Shown: in pieces, positions 23,589 through 33,766 of the stretch
Position numbering within the stretch: the first letter of the stretch is position 1
How the letters are laid out: every line of letters begins with the position of its first letter
NCBI RefSeq assembly: GCF_923868895.1
Contig: NZ_OV350343.1
Coordinates: 1,116,001 to 1,180,000, forward strand
Source of the DNA: Halomonas sp. TD01
GTDB taxonomy: Bacteria; Pseudomonadota; Gammaproteobacteria; Pseudomonadales; Halomonadaceae
DNA length: 64,000 nt
Direction: 5' to 3'
Program-made: the position numbers and the translations under genes
Notes under the pieces: generated by a model
The model's input: the letters and a program-made list of their open reading frames with translations, nothing else
What the model was told of the DNA's origin: nothing
Database searches by the model: none

Positions 23589-24809
23589 TTACAAACCGGC
23601 AGCCTGACGCAGAGTGTCGGCTTTATCGGTTTTTTCCCATGGGAAGGCGGTAAAGGTTTCTGTATGTACTTGGCCTTTGTCGTCCACCCAGCTATAGCTG
23701 TGCTCAAACGGCTCACGCCCAAAGTGACCATAAGCAGACGTTAGGCGGTACATCGGATGTAGCAGGTCAAGCATTTTGGTAATCGCGTAAGGGCGCAGAT
23801 CAAAGTGCTCACGCACTAGCTCGACAATTTTAACATCGTCGATTTTACCGGTGCCGAAGGTATCGATGGAAACCGACGTCGGCTCGGCAACGCCAATAGC
23901 GTAGGAAACCTGAATTTCGCACTTATCAGCAAGACCAGCGGCAACCACGTTTTTAGCCACGTAACGGCCCGCATAAGCAGCGCTGCGGTCAACTTTAGAC
24001 GGATCCTTACCAGAGAAGGCTCCACCGCCATGCCGCGCCATGCCGCCGTAGGTATCGACGATGATTTTACGCCCTGTTAAGCCGCAGTCGCCCACCGGGC
24101 CACCAATGACAAACTGACCGGTTGGGTTGATGTGGTACTGGGTATTCTCATCCAACCACTCAGCGGGAATCACCTGCTCGACGATTTCGCGCTTCACCAT
24201 TTTACGCAGGTCATCTTGGCCGATTTCCGGGTCGTGCTGAGTAGACAAGACCACTGCGTCGACACCACAAGGCTTGCCTTCAGCGTTATAACGGAAGGTT
24301 ACCTGGCTTTTGGCATCTGGGCGCAGCCACGGCAACAGGCCGTTTTTGCGCAGCTCCGCCTGACGTTCAACCAAACGGTGCGAGTAATGGATCGGCGCCG
24401 GCATAAACGAATCGGTTTCGTTAGTCGCGTAGCCAAACATCAAACCCTGATCGCCAGCACCCTGGTCTTCAGGTTTAGTGCGGTCGACGCCCTGAGCGAT
24501 ATCAACGCTCTGCTTGCCGATCAGGTTGATTACCCCACAGGTTGCGCCATCAAAACCCACACGAGATGAGGTGTAACCAATATCGGTAATCACATCACGC
24601 ACCAGTGCTTCCAGATCAACCCACGCAGACGTGGTGATCTCACCGGCAATAATGGCAACGCCTGTTTTCACCATGGTTTCACAGGCAACGCGGGCCTGTT
24701 TATCTCGGGCGATAATGGCATCTAGTACCGCGTCGGAAATCTGGTCGGCAATCTTATCAGGATGCCCTTCTGAGACAGACTCGGAGGTAAACAGGGAATA
24801 TTCGCTCAT
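23589..24809 (-). CDS. metK: S-adenosylmethionine synthetase
   Basis: MetK makes SAM from methionine and ATP. The 406-residue cytosolic enzyme shows [20 protein letters not shown] at the N-terminus (His in SEGHPDK near 16), the GDQG(L)MFGYATNET metal/ATP motif near 121-134, and the glycine-rich [19 protein letters not shown] near 268-286. Length is slightly above E. coli MetK (384). It is divergent from tkt, an order also common in pseudomonads. No known SAM riboswitch was recognised upstream. Confidence 0.97.
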   Translation of the reverse strand: MSEYSLFTSESVSEGHPDKIADQISDAVLDAIIARDKQARVACETMVKTGVAIIAGEITTSAWVDLEALVRDVITDIGYTSSRVGFDGATCGVINLIGKQSVDIAQGVDRTKPEDQGAGDQGLMFGYATNETDSFMPAPIHYSHRLVERQAELRKNGLLPWLRPDAKSQVTFRYNAEGKPCGVDAVVLSTQHDPEIGQDDLRKMVKREIVEQVIPAEWLDENTQYHINPTGQFVIGGPVGDCGLTGRKIIVDTYGGMARHGGGAFSGKDPSKVDRSAAYAGRYVAKNVVAAGLADKCEIQVSYAIGVAEPTSVSIDTFGTGKIDDVKIVELVREHFDLRPYAITKMLDLLHPMYRLTSAYGHFGREPFEHSYSWVDDKGQVHTETFTAFPWEKTDKADTLRQAAGL

Positions 24810-25056
24810 CGCGCTCTCGACCCTCTGTATGACGGCTGCAGAGTGACCGCAGCATCAGCAGGAAATCATGGCAGGAAGTTCAGTTCCCTGCCCATATATA
24901 GAAGCGGCACGACTATTTTCGCTACCACTTCGGGAGGCAGAGTCTACACGCTGTTGGGGGTTCTTCCCAGAACGTGGCTCTAGAATTTGCCGCCGCCGGG
25001 GAAGTCAGCGACAATAGCGCCTTTATTATTTCTGTTTTCAGGCGAGGAGCACCCCC

Positions 25057-27048
25057 ATGCCGTCCCGTTTTGAGCTGGCCAATGCCATTCGCGCCCTTTC
25101 CATGGATGCTGTTCAGAAGGCCAAATCTGGTCACCCTGGCGCCCCCATGGGCATGGCTGATATTGCCGAGGTGCTGTGGAATGACTACCTCAAGCACAAC
25201 CCCGAAGACCCCAAGTGGGCCGATCGAGATCGGTTCGTGTTGTCTAATGGCCACGGCTCAATGCTGCTCTATTCACTGCTGCACCTTAGCGGCTATGAAT
25301 TAAGCCTGGAACAGCTGCAGAACTTCCGCCAGCTGCATTCACCCACGGCTGGCCACCCGGAATTTGGCTACGCCCCGGGCATCGAAACCACCACTGGCCC
25401 GTTAGGCCAAGGTTTCGCCAACGCTGTTGGCTTTGCAATTGCTGAAAAAACGCTGGCAGCGCAGTTTAATCGCCCTGGCCACACCATTGTTGATCACCAT
25501 ACGTGGTGTTTCCTGGGTGACGGCTGCTTAATGGAAGGCATCTCCCATGAAGCCGCGTCGCTGGCGGGTACTCAGCAACTAGGCAAGCTGATTGCCCTGT
25601 ATGACGACAACGGCATCTCTATTGATGGTGAGGTTGAAGGATGGTTTACCGACGACACCGCCAAGCGCTTTGAAGCGTACGGCTGGCACGTGGTGCCGAA
25701 CGTCGACGGCCATAAGCCGGAAGAGATCAAAGCAGCCATTGAATTAGCCAAGAGCCACGACGATAAGCCTAGTCTGATTATCTGCAAAACGATCATTGGC
25801 TTTGGCGCACCTAACAAACAGGGCAAAGAAGAGGCTCACGGCGCACCATTAGGTGACGACGAAGTGGCCCTCGCCCGTAAGCAGCTCGGCTGGGAGCACG
25901 CACCGTTCCATATCCCCGAGCCCGTTTATTCTGCTTGGGATGCTCGTAACGCTGGCAAAAACCGCCAGCAGGAGTGGAATGCCCGCTTCGCCCGTTATGC
26001 CGAAGCATTCCCAGCCGAAGCCAAAGAGTTTGAGCGCCGCATGAAGGCCCAGCTACCGGCAGAACTTTCAACTGCCGCTCTCATTGAGCAGGCCCAAGAG
26101 AAAGGTGAAAGCATTGCCTCTCGCAAGGCCTCTTTTGAAGCGTTGAATGTTATCGGTCCGCAAATGCCCGAGCTGCTCGGCGGTAGCGCTGATCTCGCGC
26201 CATCCAACTTGACCTTCTGGAAGGGCGCCAAAGCGATCACACCAGAAGATGCTAGCGGCAACTACCTGCACTATGGGGTACGTGAGTTCGGCATGGGCGC
26301 GGTGATGAATGGTATTGCCTTACACGGCGGCTTTGTTCCTTATGGGGCAACCTTCCTGATTTTCATGGAATATATGCGTAACGCCGTGCGTATGGCAGCG
26401 CTGATGGGACAGCAAGCCATTTACGTGTTTACCCATGACTCTATCGGTCTGGGCGAAGATGGCCCCACTCACCAGCCGATTGAGCAACTTACCAGCCTAC
26501 GCACAACGCCTAACCTGAACACATGGCGCCCTTGTGATGCAGTTGAAACAGCAGCTTCCTGGGATGCCGCTGTGAAACGCCACTCCGGCCCCACAGCGCT
26601 AGTACTCTCGCGCCAGAACCTACCTCACCAGCAACGCACCAAGGCACAATTAGCTGCCATTCAGTGCGGTGGTTACATTTTGAAAGACAGCGACGGCACG
26701 CCGGAGCTGATCTTGATTGCTACCGGCTCTGAAGTGTCGCTTGCCATGGACGCAGCAGCAGAATTGGAACAGCAGGGTAAAGCGGTGCGCGTGGTCTCCA
26801 TGCCATCGACCTACCGTTTTAATGGCCAGGACGCGGAATATCGTGAAAGCGTACTGCCTAAGGCAGTCACTAAACGGATTGCGATCGAAGCGGGTCATGC
26901 CGACTACTGGTACAAGTACGTTGGCCTAGATGGTCGCGTTATTGGCATGACCACGTATGGCGAATCTGCACCGGCTGGCGAACTGTTCAAACATTTCGGC
27001 TTTACGGTTGAAAATATTGTTAAACAGGCTAATGAGCTACTGGGCTAA
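25057..27048 (+). CDS. tkt: transketolase
   Basis: This thiamine-diphosphate enzyme of the pentose phosphate pathway has the usual length of 663 residues. Recognisable are the N-terminal [11 protein letters not shown] (about 24-34), the TPP/Mg motif [13 protein letters not shown] (155-167), and [15 protein letters not shown] in the pyrimidine domain (about 466-480). GAGGAGC lies just ahead of the ATG. It starts the carbon-metabolism cluster continued by epd, pgk and fba, interrupted here by lrgAB. Confidence 0.97.
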   Translation: MPSRFELANAIRALSMDAVQKAKSGHPGAPMGMADIAEVLWNDYLKHNPEDPKWADRDRFVLSNGHGSMLLYSLLHLSGYELSLEQLQNFRQLHSPTAGHPEFGYAPGIETTTGPLGQGFANAVGFAIAEKTLAAQFNRPGHTIVDHHTWCFLGDGCLMEGISHEAASLAGTQQLGKLIALYDDNGISIDGEVEGWFTDDTAKRFEAYGWHVVPNVDGHKPEEIKAAIELAKSHDDKPSLIICKTIIGFGAPNKQGKEEAHGAPLGDDEVALARKQLGWEHAPFHIPEPVYSAWDARNAGKNRQQEWNARFARYAEAFPAEAKEFERRMKAQLPAELSTAALIEQAQEKGESIASRKASFEALNVIGPQMPELLGGSADLAPSNLTFWKGAKAITPEDASGNYLHYGVREFGMGAVMNGIALHGGFVPYGATFLIFMEYMRNAVRMAALMGQQAIYVFTHDSIGLGEDGPTHQPIEQLTSLRTTPNLNTWRPCDAVETAASWDAAVKRHSGPTALVLSRQNLPHQQRTKAQLAAIQCGGYILKDSDGTPELILIATGSEVSLAMDAAAELEQQGKAVRVVSMPSTYRFNGQDAEYRESVLPKAVTKRIAIEAGHADYWYKYVGLDGRVIGMTTYGESAPAGELFKHFGFTVENIVKQANELLG

Positions 27049-27081
27049 CGCCACGCAGGCTGATCTAGCCCGGGATATTCC

Positions 27082-27435
27082 ATGCCCGCGCTAAATGGCC
27101 TGCTATGGCTAATTAGCTATTGGTTAATCGGAGAAGTGGTGATCCACTTCTCCGGCCTGCCTTTTTCTTCGGGGGTGGTTGGCATGCTGTTGCTATGTGC
27201 CACCCTTGCTGTTCTAGGGCGCGTGCCTGCAAGTTTAGCGGCCGCAGCCCAGCCGTTGATCGCGCTTCTGGCCATGCTCATTATGCCAGGCGTCGTCGGT
27301 GTGTTTTTTATTCTGGATGAGCTTGCGGGTCAGTGGTTCGCTATACTCACTGCGCTATTGCTAGGGACGTTATTAAGCGTGATTACCACGTTATGGTTAT
27401 TACAACGGCTAATTGGGCGCTCAGATGCCCACTGA
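27082..27435 (+). CDS. lrgA: CidA/LrgA-family membrane protein
   Basis: The 117-residue protein has four hydrophobic helices and the LrgA/CidA pattern (GLPFSSGVVGMLLL near 25-38; LLAMLIMPGVVGVFF near 80-94). The family was described as holin-like and in several bacteria as a pyruvate or glycolate-related membrane transporter with LrgB. It overlaps lrgB by 11 bp and lies 33 bp after tkt. Confidence 0.85.
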   Translation: MPALNGLLWLISYWLIGEVVIHFSGLPFSSGVVGMLLLCATLAVLGRVPASLAAAAQPLIALLAMLIMPGVVGVFFILDELAGQWFAILTALLLGTLLSVITTLWLLQRLIGRSDAH

Positions 27436-28144
27436 CGTATTATCCACCCTAACAGCCACACCGCTGTTTGCCGTAGGACTGACGCTTGCGGCCTATTTGC
27501 TTGGCAGCTTGCTCTTTAAGCGCTTGAGCAACCCGTCTTGGCTACCCGCTATTTTAATCGCTGCATTGCTATTAGCAGCGACGCTCGTCGCGATAGGGTT
27601 ACCTTATGCGACCTACCACCAAGGGGCTTCGTGGCTCACCATTTTGTTAGGTCCGGCTACTGTTGCCTTAGGCATGCCACTCTATCAACAGCTGCCGCGC
27701 ATTCGTGAGCTGTGGCAGCCGCTGACACTTTGTCTGCCGATCGCCGCCACACTGGCTGCCTGTTACGCACTGGGCATCGCCTGGTTGATGGGCACTAGCC
27801 CTACTATTTTAGCGTCGCTTGCCGCCAAGTCGGTTACCGCGCCTATCGCCATCGGTATTACCGAACAGCTCGGCGGCAACGTTGCGTTACTGATGGGGGC
27901 ACTGCTAGTAACAGGTGTGGTTGCCATTCCCTTCGTGAGTGTCGCTGCTCGACTACTGAAGATTAACGATGAGCGCATTGTCGGTTTTGCACTGGGTCTA
28001 AATGGCCATGCCATCGGCACTGTGCGAGCATTTGAACTGAGCCCAACGGCTGGCGCGTTTGCCTCGCTGGGCATGAGCTTAACCGGTATTTTTACCGCGC
28101 TGCTGCTGCCTCTCGCTTGGCGACTAACCGGCATGGGCAACTGA
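27425..28144 (+). CDS. lrgB: CidB/LrgB-family membrane protein
   Basis: This 239-residue inner-membrane protein is the LrgB/CidB/PlsB-like partner of the preceding LrgA. It has six to seven helices and the conserved segments LGPATVALGMPLYQ, SLAAKSVTAPIAIGI and GFALGLNGHAIGTVRAFE (near 180-197). ATG 27425 gives the usual coupled overlap with lrgA; an upstream TTG at 27413 is less likely. Pyruvate or glycolate/glycerate movement is a reasonable idea in this central-carbon cluster, but unproven. Confidence 0.88.
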   Translation: MPTDVLSTLTATPLFAVGLTLAAYLLGSLLFKRLSNPSWLPAILIAALLLAATLVAIGLPYATYHQGASWLTILLGPATVALGMPLYQQLPRIRELWQPLTLCLPIAATLAACYALGIAWLMGTSPTILASLAAKSVTAPIAIGITEQLGGNVALLMGALLVTGVVAIPFVSVAARLLKINDERIVGFALGLNGHAIGTVRAFELSPTAGAFASLGMSLTGIFTALLLPLAWRLTGMGN

Positions 28145-28205
28145 AAAACATTCTCAGCTGAAATACGCTATCATCGAGCAACTTTTTTGAGAGCCGCTTC
28201 GCGAC

Positions 28206-29249
28206 ATGGCTAACGCAAACTCGACATATCGAATTGCCATTAATGGTTACGGGCGCATTGGCCAATGCGTGTTAAGAGCGCTAGTTGAACGCAACCACCC
28301 AGAAATTGAAGTGGTCGCCATCAATGAGCTGTCTGATCTTGCGACGATTACCTACCTTACTCGCTACGATACGACCCATGGCCGTTTTCCTGGCGAGGTA
28401 GACAATGACGGTGAACGTCTCCTTATCAATGGTCAGCGTATTCAGGTTCTTTGCGAGCCTGACCCGCAGGCCCTGCCCTGGGCGGCACTGGACATTGATT
28501 TAGTTCTGGAGTGCTCTGGTAGTTTCAAGGACCGTGTGACGGCTGAGCAGCATTTAACCGCTGGCGCTAAGCGGCTACTGTTTTCTCAGCCCGCTGAAAG
28601 CGATGTGGATAAGACCATTGTGTGGGGCATCAACGAGCATGAGCTCACCCTCTCCCACCGCATTCTCTCAGCAGCCTCATGCACCACCAACTGCCTCGTC
28701 CCATTACTCACCGTACTGGACGAAGCACTGGGGCTTGAGCACGGCGTTACCACCACCATCCACTCGGCAATGAACGACCAGCCAGTCATTGATGCCTATC
28801 ATCAAACAGATCTACGTCTGACACGCTCTGCCATGCAGTCAATTGTCCCCGTAGATACGGGGCTGGCCGTCGGAATCAGCCGCTTGATGCCTAGCCTAGC
28901 CGGTCGTTTTGAATGCCTGCACGTGCGCGTACCAACCATTAATGTCTCTGCAATGGATGCCGCATTGACTGTGCGCCGTGATACCAGCGCCGAGCAGGTT
29001 AACGAATTACTACGAGGTGCCAGCCAGCAGCGCTTAGCCAGCGTATTAGGCTATACCGAAGCTCCCATGGCATCGATAGATTTTAATCATGATCCACGCT
29101 CTGGCATCCTAGACGCCACGCAAACACGGGTCGCAGGGACACGCTTAATTAAGCTGCTGTGTTGGTTTGACAATGAATGGGGCTTTGCCAATCGTATGCT
29201 GGATATCACTCAACGGCTGGCATCGCTTTCTACAAGCAACGCTCGCTAG
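28206..29249 (+). CDS. epd: D-erythrose-4-phosphate dehydrogenase (GAPDH family)
   Basis: Epd oxidises erythrose-4-phosphate to 4-phosphoerythronate for pyridoxal phosphate synthesis. The 347-residue protein has the NAD-binding INGYGRIGQ (12-20), catalytic Cys159 in SAASCTTNC and His186 in TTIHSAMND, and CWFDNEWGFANRMLD near the C-terminus, a form typical of Epd. The position between tkt and pgk is the conserved epd locus. A gap-like activity cannot be excluded, since GAPDH and Epd are close relatives and no other gapA is in the window. Confidence 0.88.
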   Translation: MANANSTYRIAINGYGRIGQCVLRALVERNHPEIEVVAINELSDLATITYLTRYDTTHGRFPGEVDNDGERLLINGQRIQVLCEPDPQALPWAALDIDLVLECSGSFKDRVTAEQHLTAGAKRLLFSQPAESDVDKTIVWGINEHELTLSHRILSAASCTTNCLVPLLTVLDEALGLEHGVTTTIHSAMNDQPVIDAYHQTDLRLTRSAMQSIVPVDTGLAVGISRLMPSLAGRFECLHVRVPTINVSAMDAALTVRRDTSAEQVNELLRGASQQRLASVLGYTEAPMASIDFNHDPRSGILDATQTRVAGTRLIKLLCWFDNEWGFANRMLDITQRLASLSTSNAR

Positions 29250-29297
29250 GCCTGCACCATGTCTTTTCATCTGCTTGAACACGAGGAAACCGCTCAC

Positions 29298-30467
29298 ATG
29301 AACGTGCAAAAAATGACCGACCTGCCCCTGGAAGGGCAGCGCGTGCTGATTCGTGAAGATCTTAACGTACCGATCAAACATGGCCGTGTTTCCAGTGACG
29401 CTCGTCTTCGCGCGGCGCTGCCAACCATTCAGGCAGCAGCTCAAGCAGGTGCGAAAGTGATGCTAATGAGCCACTTAGGTCGTCCTACTGAGGGTGAACC
29501 TGCTGAAGAATTTTCACTCGCGCCCGTCGCAGAACGCTTAGGCGAGTTGCTTGACCGCCCTGTCACACTTGTCAGCAACTATCTCGATACAGCGCCAACG
29601 TTGGCTAACGGCGATGTTGTACTGTTAGAAAACGTGCGCTTTAACATCGGCGAGAAAAAAGACGACGAACAGCTTTCCAAGCAATATGCAGCCCTATGCG
29701 ACGTGTTTGTAATGGATGCCTTTGGCACCGCTCACCGCGCACAAGCCTCTACTCACGGTGTAGCGCGCTTTGCAGCGCAGGCGTGTGCGGGTCCGCTGCT
29801 TGCTCAAGAGCTTGATGCGCTTGAAAAAGCGTTGGCAAACCCGGCGCGGCCTATGACGGCGATTGTAGGCGGTTCTAAAGTATCCACCAAGTTAGACGTA
29901 CTCACTGCCCTTTCCGACAGGTGCGACCAACTGATTGTTGGTGGAGGCATCGCCAACACGTTTATCGCGGCGGCAGGCTATAATGTTGGCAAATCGCTTT
30001 ACGAAGCAGATTTAATCGGCCAAGCAAAAGCACTCATGGAGAAAGTTGCCATTCCGCTACCAACTGACGTCGTCGTCGCCACTGAGTTTTCTGAATCCGC
30101 TGAAGCTGTCGTCAAGCCGGTTGATCAAGTCGCTGATAACGAAATGATTTTGGATATCGGCCCAGACACGGCTAGCCACTTAGCCAGCTTGCTGAAAAGT
30201 GCGGGCACTATTTTGTGGAACGGCCCTGTTGGCGTATTTGAAATTGATCAGTTTGGCAAAGGAACTGAAGTACTTTCCCAAGCTATTGCCGACAGCAGCG
30301 CTTTCTCAATTGCTGGGGGTGGTGATACGTTAGCAGCGATTGATAAATACGCCATTGCTGACCGCGTTTCCTATATTTCCACCGGCGGTGGCGCATTTCT
30401 TGAGTACGTTGAGGGCAAGCAGCTGCCTGCCGTCGCCGCACTCGAAGCTGCCGCACAGCGCGGTTAA
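29298..30467 (+). CDS. pgk: phosphoglycerate kinase
   Basis: Pgk interconverts 1,3-bisphosphoglycerate and 3-phosphoglycerate with ATP. The 389-residue product has the signature [11 protein letters not shown] (about 17-27), MLMSHLGRP (about 55-63), [12 protein letters not shown] and the nucleotide loop [12 protein letters not shown] near 350-361. I chose ATG 29298 because GAGGAAA lies 9 bp upstream and the length then fits the family; the longer frame from 29259 adds 13 unrelated residues. Confidence 0.95.
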   Translation: MNVQKMTDLPLEGQRVLIREDLNVPIKHGRVSSDARLRAALPTIQAAAQAGAKVMLMSHLGRPTEGEPAEEFSLAPVAERLGELLDRPVTLVSNYLDTAPTLANGDVVLLENVRFNIGEKKDDEQLSKQYAALCDVFVMDAFGTAHRAQASTHGVARFAAQACAGPLLAQELDALEKALANPARPMTAIVGGSKVSTKLDVLTALSDRCDQLIVGGGIANTFIAAAGYNVGKSLYEADLIGQAKALMEKVAIPLPTDVVVATEFSESAEAVVKPVDQVADNEMILDIGPDTASHLASLLKSAGTILWNGPVGVFEIDQFGKGTEVLSQAIADSSAFSIAGGGDTLAAIDKYAIADRVSYISTGGGAFLEYVEGKQLPAVAALEAAAQRG

Positions 30468-30532
30468 ATCTTAAATCGAAACGGCACGCTTACTGCATCC
30501 GTACACACAGACAACCCAAATAAGGTGACCCC

Positions 30533-31597
30533 ATGGCTTTGATCAGCATGCGCCAAATGCTCGACCACGCGGCCGAATATGGCTACGGTATCCCGGCATT
30601 CAACGTTAATAACCTTGAGCAGATGCGCGCCATCATGGAAGCTGCTGACGCCACCGACTCTCCGGTTATCGTGCAAGCCTCTGCTGGCGCGCGTAAATAC
30701 GCCGGTGCCCCCTTCCTGCGCCACCTGATCTTGGCCGCAGTGGAAGAATTCCCACATATTCCAGTCGTGATGCATCAGGATCACGGCACTAGCCCTGCCG
30801 TTTGCCAACGCTCCATCCAACTCGGCTTCTCCTCGGTAATGATGGACGGCTCTTTGGGTGAAGACGGCAAAACACCGATGGACTATGACTACAACGTCAA
30901 TGTCACTCGTCGTGCAGTAGAAATGGCTCATGCCTGCGGTGTTTCCGTGGAAGGCGAACTCGGCTGTCTGGGCAGCTTAGAGACGGGAATGGCTGGCGAA
31001 GAAGACGGCATCGGTGCCGAGGGCAAGCTGGATATGGAACAGATGCTCACCGACCCTGAAGAAGCCGCTGAATTTGTCAAAGCGACCCATGTAGATGCGC
31101 TGGCTATCGCCATTGGTACCAGCCACGGGGCTTATAAATTTACGAAGCCACCCACTGGCGACACACTATCGATCCAACGCATTAAAGAGATCCACGCACG
31201 CATTCCCGACACTCATTTGGTGATGCACGGTTCATCATCCGTGCCACAGGAGTGGCTGGAAGTGATTAACCAGTATGGCGGTCAAATCCCGGAAACTTAC
31301 GGAGTGCCAGTCGAAGAGATCATCGAAGGCATCAAACACGGTGTCCGTAAAGTGAACATCGACACCGATTTACGCCTCGCTTCTACTGGTGCAGTCCGCC
31401 GCTTTATGGCCCAGAACCCTTCCGAGTTCGACCCGCGTAAATTCCTTAAAGAAACCGTAACCGCCATGCGTGATCTGTGTATCGCACGCTATGAAGCCTT
31501 CGGCACTGCTGGTAATGCGAGCAAAATCAAACCCGTCAACCTAGAAGTAATGTTCCAGCGCTACGAGCGCGGCGAGCTGGCACCGAAAGTGAAGTAA
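30533..31597 (+). CDS. fba: fructose-bisphosphate aldolase, class II
   Basis: This zinc-dependent aldolase of glycolysis and gluconeogenesis has 354 residues. Catalytic Asp83 and zinc ligand His84 lie in VMHQDHG (79-85). The loop [29 protein letters not shown] and the second half with GTSHGAYKF and MHGSSSVP complete the active site. The long form with [13 protein letters not shown] resembles the CbbA/Calvin-type class IIB branch more than E. coli FbaA. It is followed by a clear terminator, closing the tkt-lrgAB-epd-pgk-fba run. Confidence 0.95.
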   Translation: MALISMRQMLDHAAEYGYGIPAFNVNNLEQMRAIMEAADATDSPVIVQASAGARKYAGAPFLRHLILAAVEEFPHIPVVMHQDHGTSPAVCQRSIQLGFSSVMMDGSLGEDGKTPMDYDYNVNVTRRAVEMAHACGVSVEGELGCLGSLETGMAGEEDGIGAEGKLDMEQMLTDPEEAAEFVKATHVDALAIAIGTSHGAYKFTKPPTGDTLSIQRIKEIHARIPDTHLVMHGSSSVPQEWLEVINQYGGQIPETYGVPVEEIIEGIKHGVRKVNIDTDLRLASTGAVRRFMAQNPSEFDPRKFLKETVTAMRDLCIARYEAFGTAGNASKIKPVNLEVMFQRYERGELAPKVK

Positions 31598-31619
31598 TCT
31601 TCTTACAGCAGCGTTCCCG

Positions 31620-31643
31620 TAAGGCGACCTAATGGTCGCCTTA
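31620..31643 (+). terminator. fba terminator
   Basis: TAAGGCGACC pairs perfectly with GGTCGCCTTA around a 4 nt loop and is followed by TTTTATT. It lies 22 bp after the fba stop. Confidence 0.9.
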
Positions 31644-31715
31644 TTTTATTGCAACGCAGCATATATATGCTAATACTAACGGGTGCATTCATTATTCTCT
31701 CAACAGGTAGCCCCT

Positions 31716-32054
31716 ATGAAGTACTCTTCTACATCGGCAGCGCCGTTGGCCATGTTTGATATGTGGAAAGCGGGGTTTATGGCGCTCGAACTGTGGAGCT
31801 CATCGCTGTCCACCATCGCTATGCGCCAACAGATGTGGCAAACACAGCCGTTTTTCAGTCCCTCCATGATGCGCGAAAACCAGCGTATGGTGACCGAAAA
31901 AATGGAGGCCAGCATTGAGGCTGGCCTTGTTATGCAGAAAACGTTATTGAACGCGATGAACGGTCACTATGCTCCCTGGTGGATCACCAGCCAAAAGACC
32001 ATGAAACCCTATCATCGTCGTAGTAGCGCTAATTCGCGACGCTTATCACGCTAA
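31716..32054 (+). CDS. small protein of unknown function, phasin-like appearance
   Basis: The 112-residue product was not assigned to a family with confidence. It is rich in Met, Ser and Gln, has amphipathic stretches (FDMWKAGFMALELWSSSLST near 12-31) and the segment MRENQRMVTEKMEASIEAGL near 51-70, then a basic, serine-rich tail. This appearance recalls short phasin-like or granule-associated proteins of PHA-making bacteria, which would fit Halomonadaceae, but there is no decisive motif. ATG 31716 follows an AGGTAG signal; an upstream ATG at 31683 is possible. Confidence 0.6.
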   Translation: MKYSSTSAAPLAMFDMWKAGFMALELWSSSLSTIAMRQQMWQTQPFFSPSMMRENQRMVTEKMEASIEAGLVMQKTLLNAMNGHYAPWWITSQKTMKPYHRRSSANSRRLSR

Positions 32055-32059
32055 AAGCA

Positions 32060-32383
32060 CTACTCGTTATCGTCGTTGCTCTGCTCATCCTCACCGCTTT
32101 CGACTGCATCTTCGGCACTACCGGTCCCCCCGGTGCCTCCCTCAGTGTCTTTTTCATTATCACTATTGTTACTTTCAGCGTCGCTGGTTTCCTCCGCGCC
32201 GTTGGAAGCAGACTCATCCCGCTGAAGTGCTCCAGCCTTGATACCGTATTTCTCTTCTAGTGCCGCATCGTCTAATGCGTCATGTTGCGTATCATCTGAA
32301 TCGGACGTTTCGGCTAGCGTTTGTCCTGCCATCAGCAGGGATGTACAAAAAGCAATTGAAAACACCCAGGGTATAAATCGCAT
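32060..32383 (-). CDS. small acidic exported protein, unknown function
   Basis: The 107-residue precursor has a clear signal peptide (MRFIPWVFSIAFCTSLLMAG..., cleavage probably after TLA near residue 24) and a mature part that is almost entirely Asp, Glu, Ser, Asn and Gly with no predicted fold. Such low-complexity acidic exported proteins are common in halophiles. It is convergent with the preceding small gene, only 5 bp apart, and GGAGAG precedes its start. Confidence 0.65.
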   Translation of the reverse strand: MRFIPWVFSIAFCTSLLMAGQTLAETSDSDDTQHDALDDAALEEKYGIKAGALQRDESASNGAEETSDAESNNSDNEKDTEGGTGGTGSAEDAVESGEDEQSNDDNE

Positions 32384-32632
32384 CGAGGCTCTCCTTTTTT
32401 GTGATTATCACAGCTTAGTCTAAACACGTCCCGGCATCAGTGCTGTTGCTTTAAAAAGCCATTCCTACCCTCAACAATGGGATCATCACTCAGTCATTCA
32501 TCAGGGCAACTTGATAGAAACCCATAAAAAATTATCAAACAGTGTTCACAAAGAGCAAAAAATCTCGTTCAATAGCAGTATGGTCGGCTTAAACTAACAC
32601 GGGCAGCGTGTAAGACGCTGCAAGGAATGACA

Positions 32633-33331
32633 ATGCCGCTTCCACTTTTGCTGTTTGACTGTGATGGCACCCTCGTCGATAGCGAGCCACTTCTGGCTGA
32701 AGAAATGGCTGTCGGTCTAAATTCGGTGGGCTTACCTTTTAAATCCACTGATTATCTCGGAGAGTTTCGGGGCGCCCGCTTTCGACGAATTGTGGCAGAA
32801 TTACAGCAGCGCTATGGTAATGTTGATGAAGATCAATTAGCTAGCATGGAACACACGATGCGAACCAGCCTAGCAAATCGGTTAACAAGCGAGCTGAAGG
32901 CGATTCCTGGTGCGCATGAATCTCTTGAAGTACTGCAGAATTATCCAAGCGCGGTTGTATCCAATGGCCCAGAAAGTAAAATTCATACAGCTTTACAAGC
33001 GACTGGCCTAGCCGCTTACTTTGGTAAGCGTTTGTTCAGCGGCTATACCGCTAACTGCTGGAAACCAGAGCCCTGTCTTCATCTTCATGCAGCTAGTATC
33101 ATGGGGTTTGCAGCAAGTGACTGTATTGCCATCGATGACGCACTCGTTGGCGTTAGAGCAGCTCTGCAAGCAGGTATGACCGTCATTCACTTGAACCGCT
33201 ATCCAGATGCTGAAACTACGCCTGAAGGCGCTATTATGATCAGCAACATGTACCAGCTGCCCCCAGTCGTTGAGCGCCTTACCCATGAAAAGTGGCAGAT
33301 GCCAGTGCCTCAACATTCAATAGAGAAATAA
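32633..33331 (+). CDS. yieH: HAD-family phosphatase, YieH-like
   Basis: The product of about 232 residues is a haloacid dehalogenase superfamily hydrolase with motif I DCDGTLVDSE near the N-terminus (nucleophile first Asp), motif II VVSNGP near 106-111, and motif III/IV with WKPEP and IAIDDALVGV. The VVSNGP, FSGY and WKPEP pattern closely resembles E. coli YieH, reported as a 6-phosphogluconate phosphatase. AAGGA lies 6 bp before ATG 32633, so I prefer it to ATG 32627. The next gene begins 3 bp after its stop. Confidence 0.8.
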   Translation: MPLPLLLFDCDGTLVDSEPLLAEEMAVGLNSVGLPFKSTDYLGEFRGARFRRIVAELQQRYGNVDEDQLASMEHTMRTSLANRLTSELKAIPGAHESLEVLQNYPSAVVSNGPESKIHTALQATGLAAYFGKRLFSGYTANCWKPEPCLHLHAASIMGFAASDCIAIDDALVGVRAALQAGMTVIHLNRYPDAETTPEGAIMISNMYQLPPVVERLTHEKWQMPVPQHSIEK

Positions 33332-33333
33332 GT

Positions 33334-33708
33334 ATGGCTTCATTACGTGACCAGCTCGGCGGCCTAGTGTATTCAACAGAACAAGGCAAGACTTGCCCAA
33401 GCTGCCGCGAGTCTATCGACCACTGCCGCTGCGAAGATACCAGCGAGCAAGCACGTATCGCTGATTTAGACGGAATTGTACGGATCCGGCGTGAAACAAG
33501 TGGCCGCAAGGGGAAAGGAGTTACCACCATTAGCGGTATACCGATTCCCAATGCGGAGTTGAAAACGCTTGCTAAATCATTGAAGAAACGCTGTGGCACC
33601 GGTGGTGCAGTAAAGGATGGCATTATCGAGATTCAGGGAGATCACCGGGAAACGCTGCAGCAAGCATTAACATCGTTAGGCTACCAAGTTAAATTAGCAG
33701 GTGGCTGA
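33334..33708 (+). CDS. yciH: YciH / SUI1 (eIF1-like) translation factor homologue
   Basis: The 124-residue protein has the SUI1 fold in its second half (VRIRRETSGRKGKGVTTISG near 50-69 and CGTGGAVKDGIIEIQGDH near 90-107), the bacterial relative of eukaryotic eIF1. YciH affects initiation fidelity and stress translation. The N-terminal part carries CPSC (21-24) and CRC (31-33), a possible zinc knuckle seen in some gammaproteobacterial members but absent from E. coli YciH. It follows the phosphatase gene by 2 bases and is likely co-transcribed. Confidence 0.9.
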   Translation: MASLRDQLGGLVYSTEQGKTCPSCRESIDHCRCEDTSEQARIADLDGIVRIRRETSGRKGKGVTTISGIPIPNAELKTLAKSLKKRCGTGGAVKDGIIEIQGDHRETLQQALTSLGYQVKLAGG

Positions 33709-33766
33709 CACACCTCTGTGATAGCGCTCTGCCTGGAGGCAAAGCGCTAAAGGGCAAGGCATTGCA

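Noticed and set aside
24810..25056. SAM riboswitch upstream of metK, or SAH riboswitch upstream of metF
   Set aside because: I looked for the conserved cores of the known classes and did not find them. The GGGTTCTTCCCAG segment upstream of tkt is only a short local inverted repeat.
27082..28144. Phage holin genes
   Set aside because: The proteins match the chromosomal LrgA/LrgB pair, and no phage genes are nearby.
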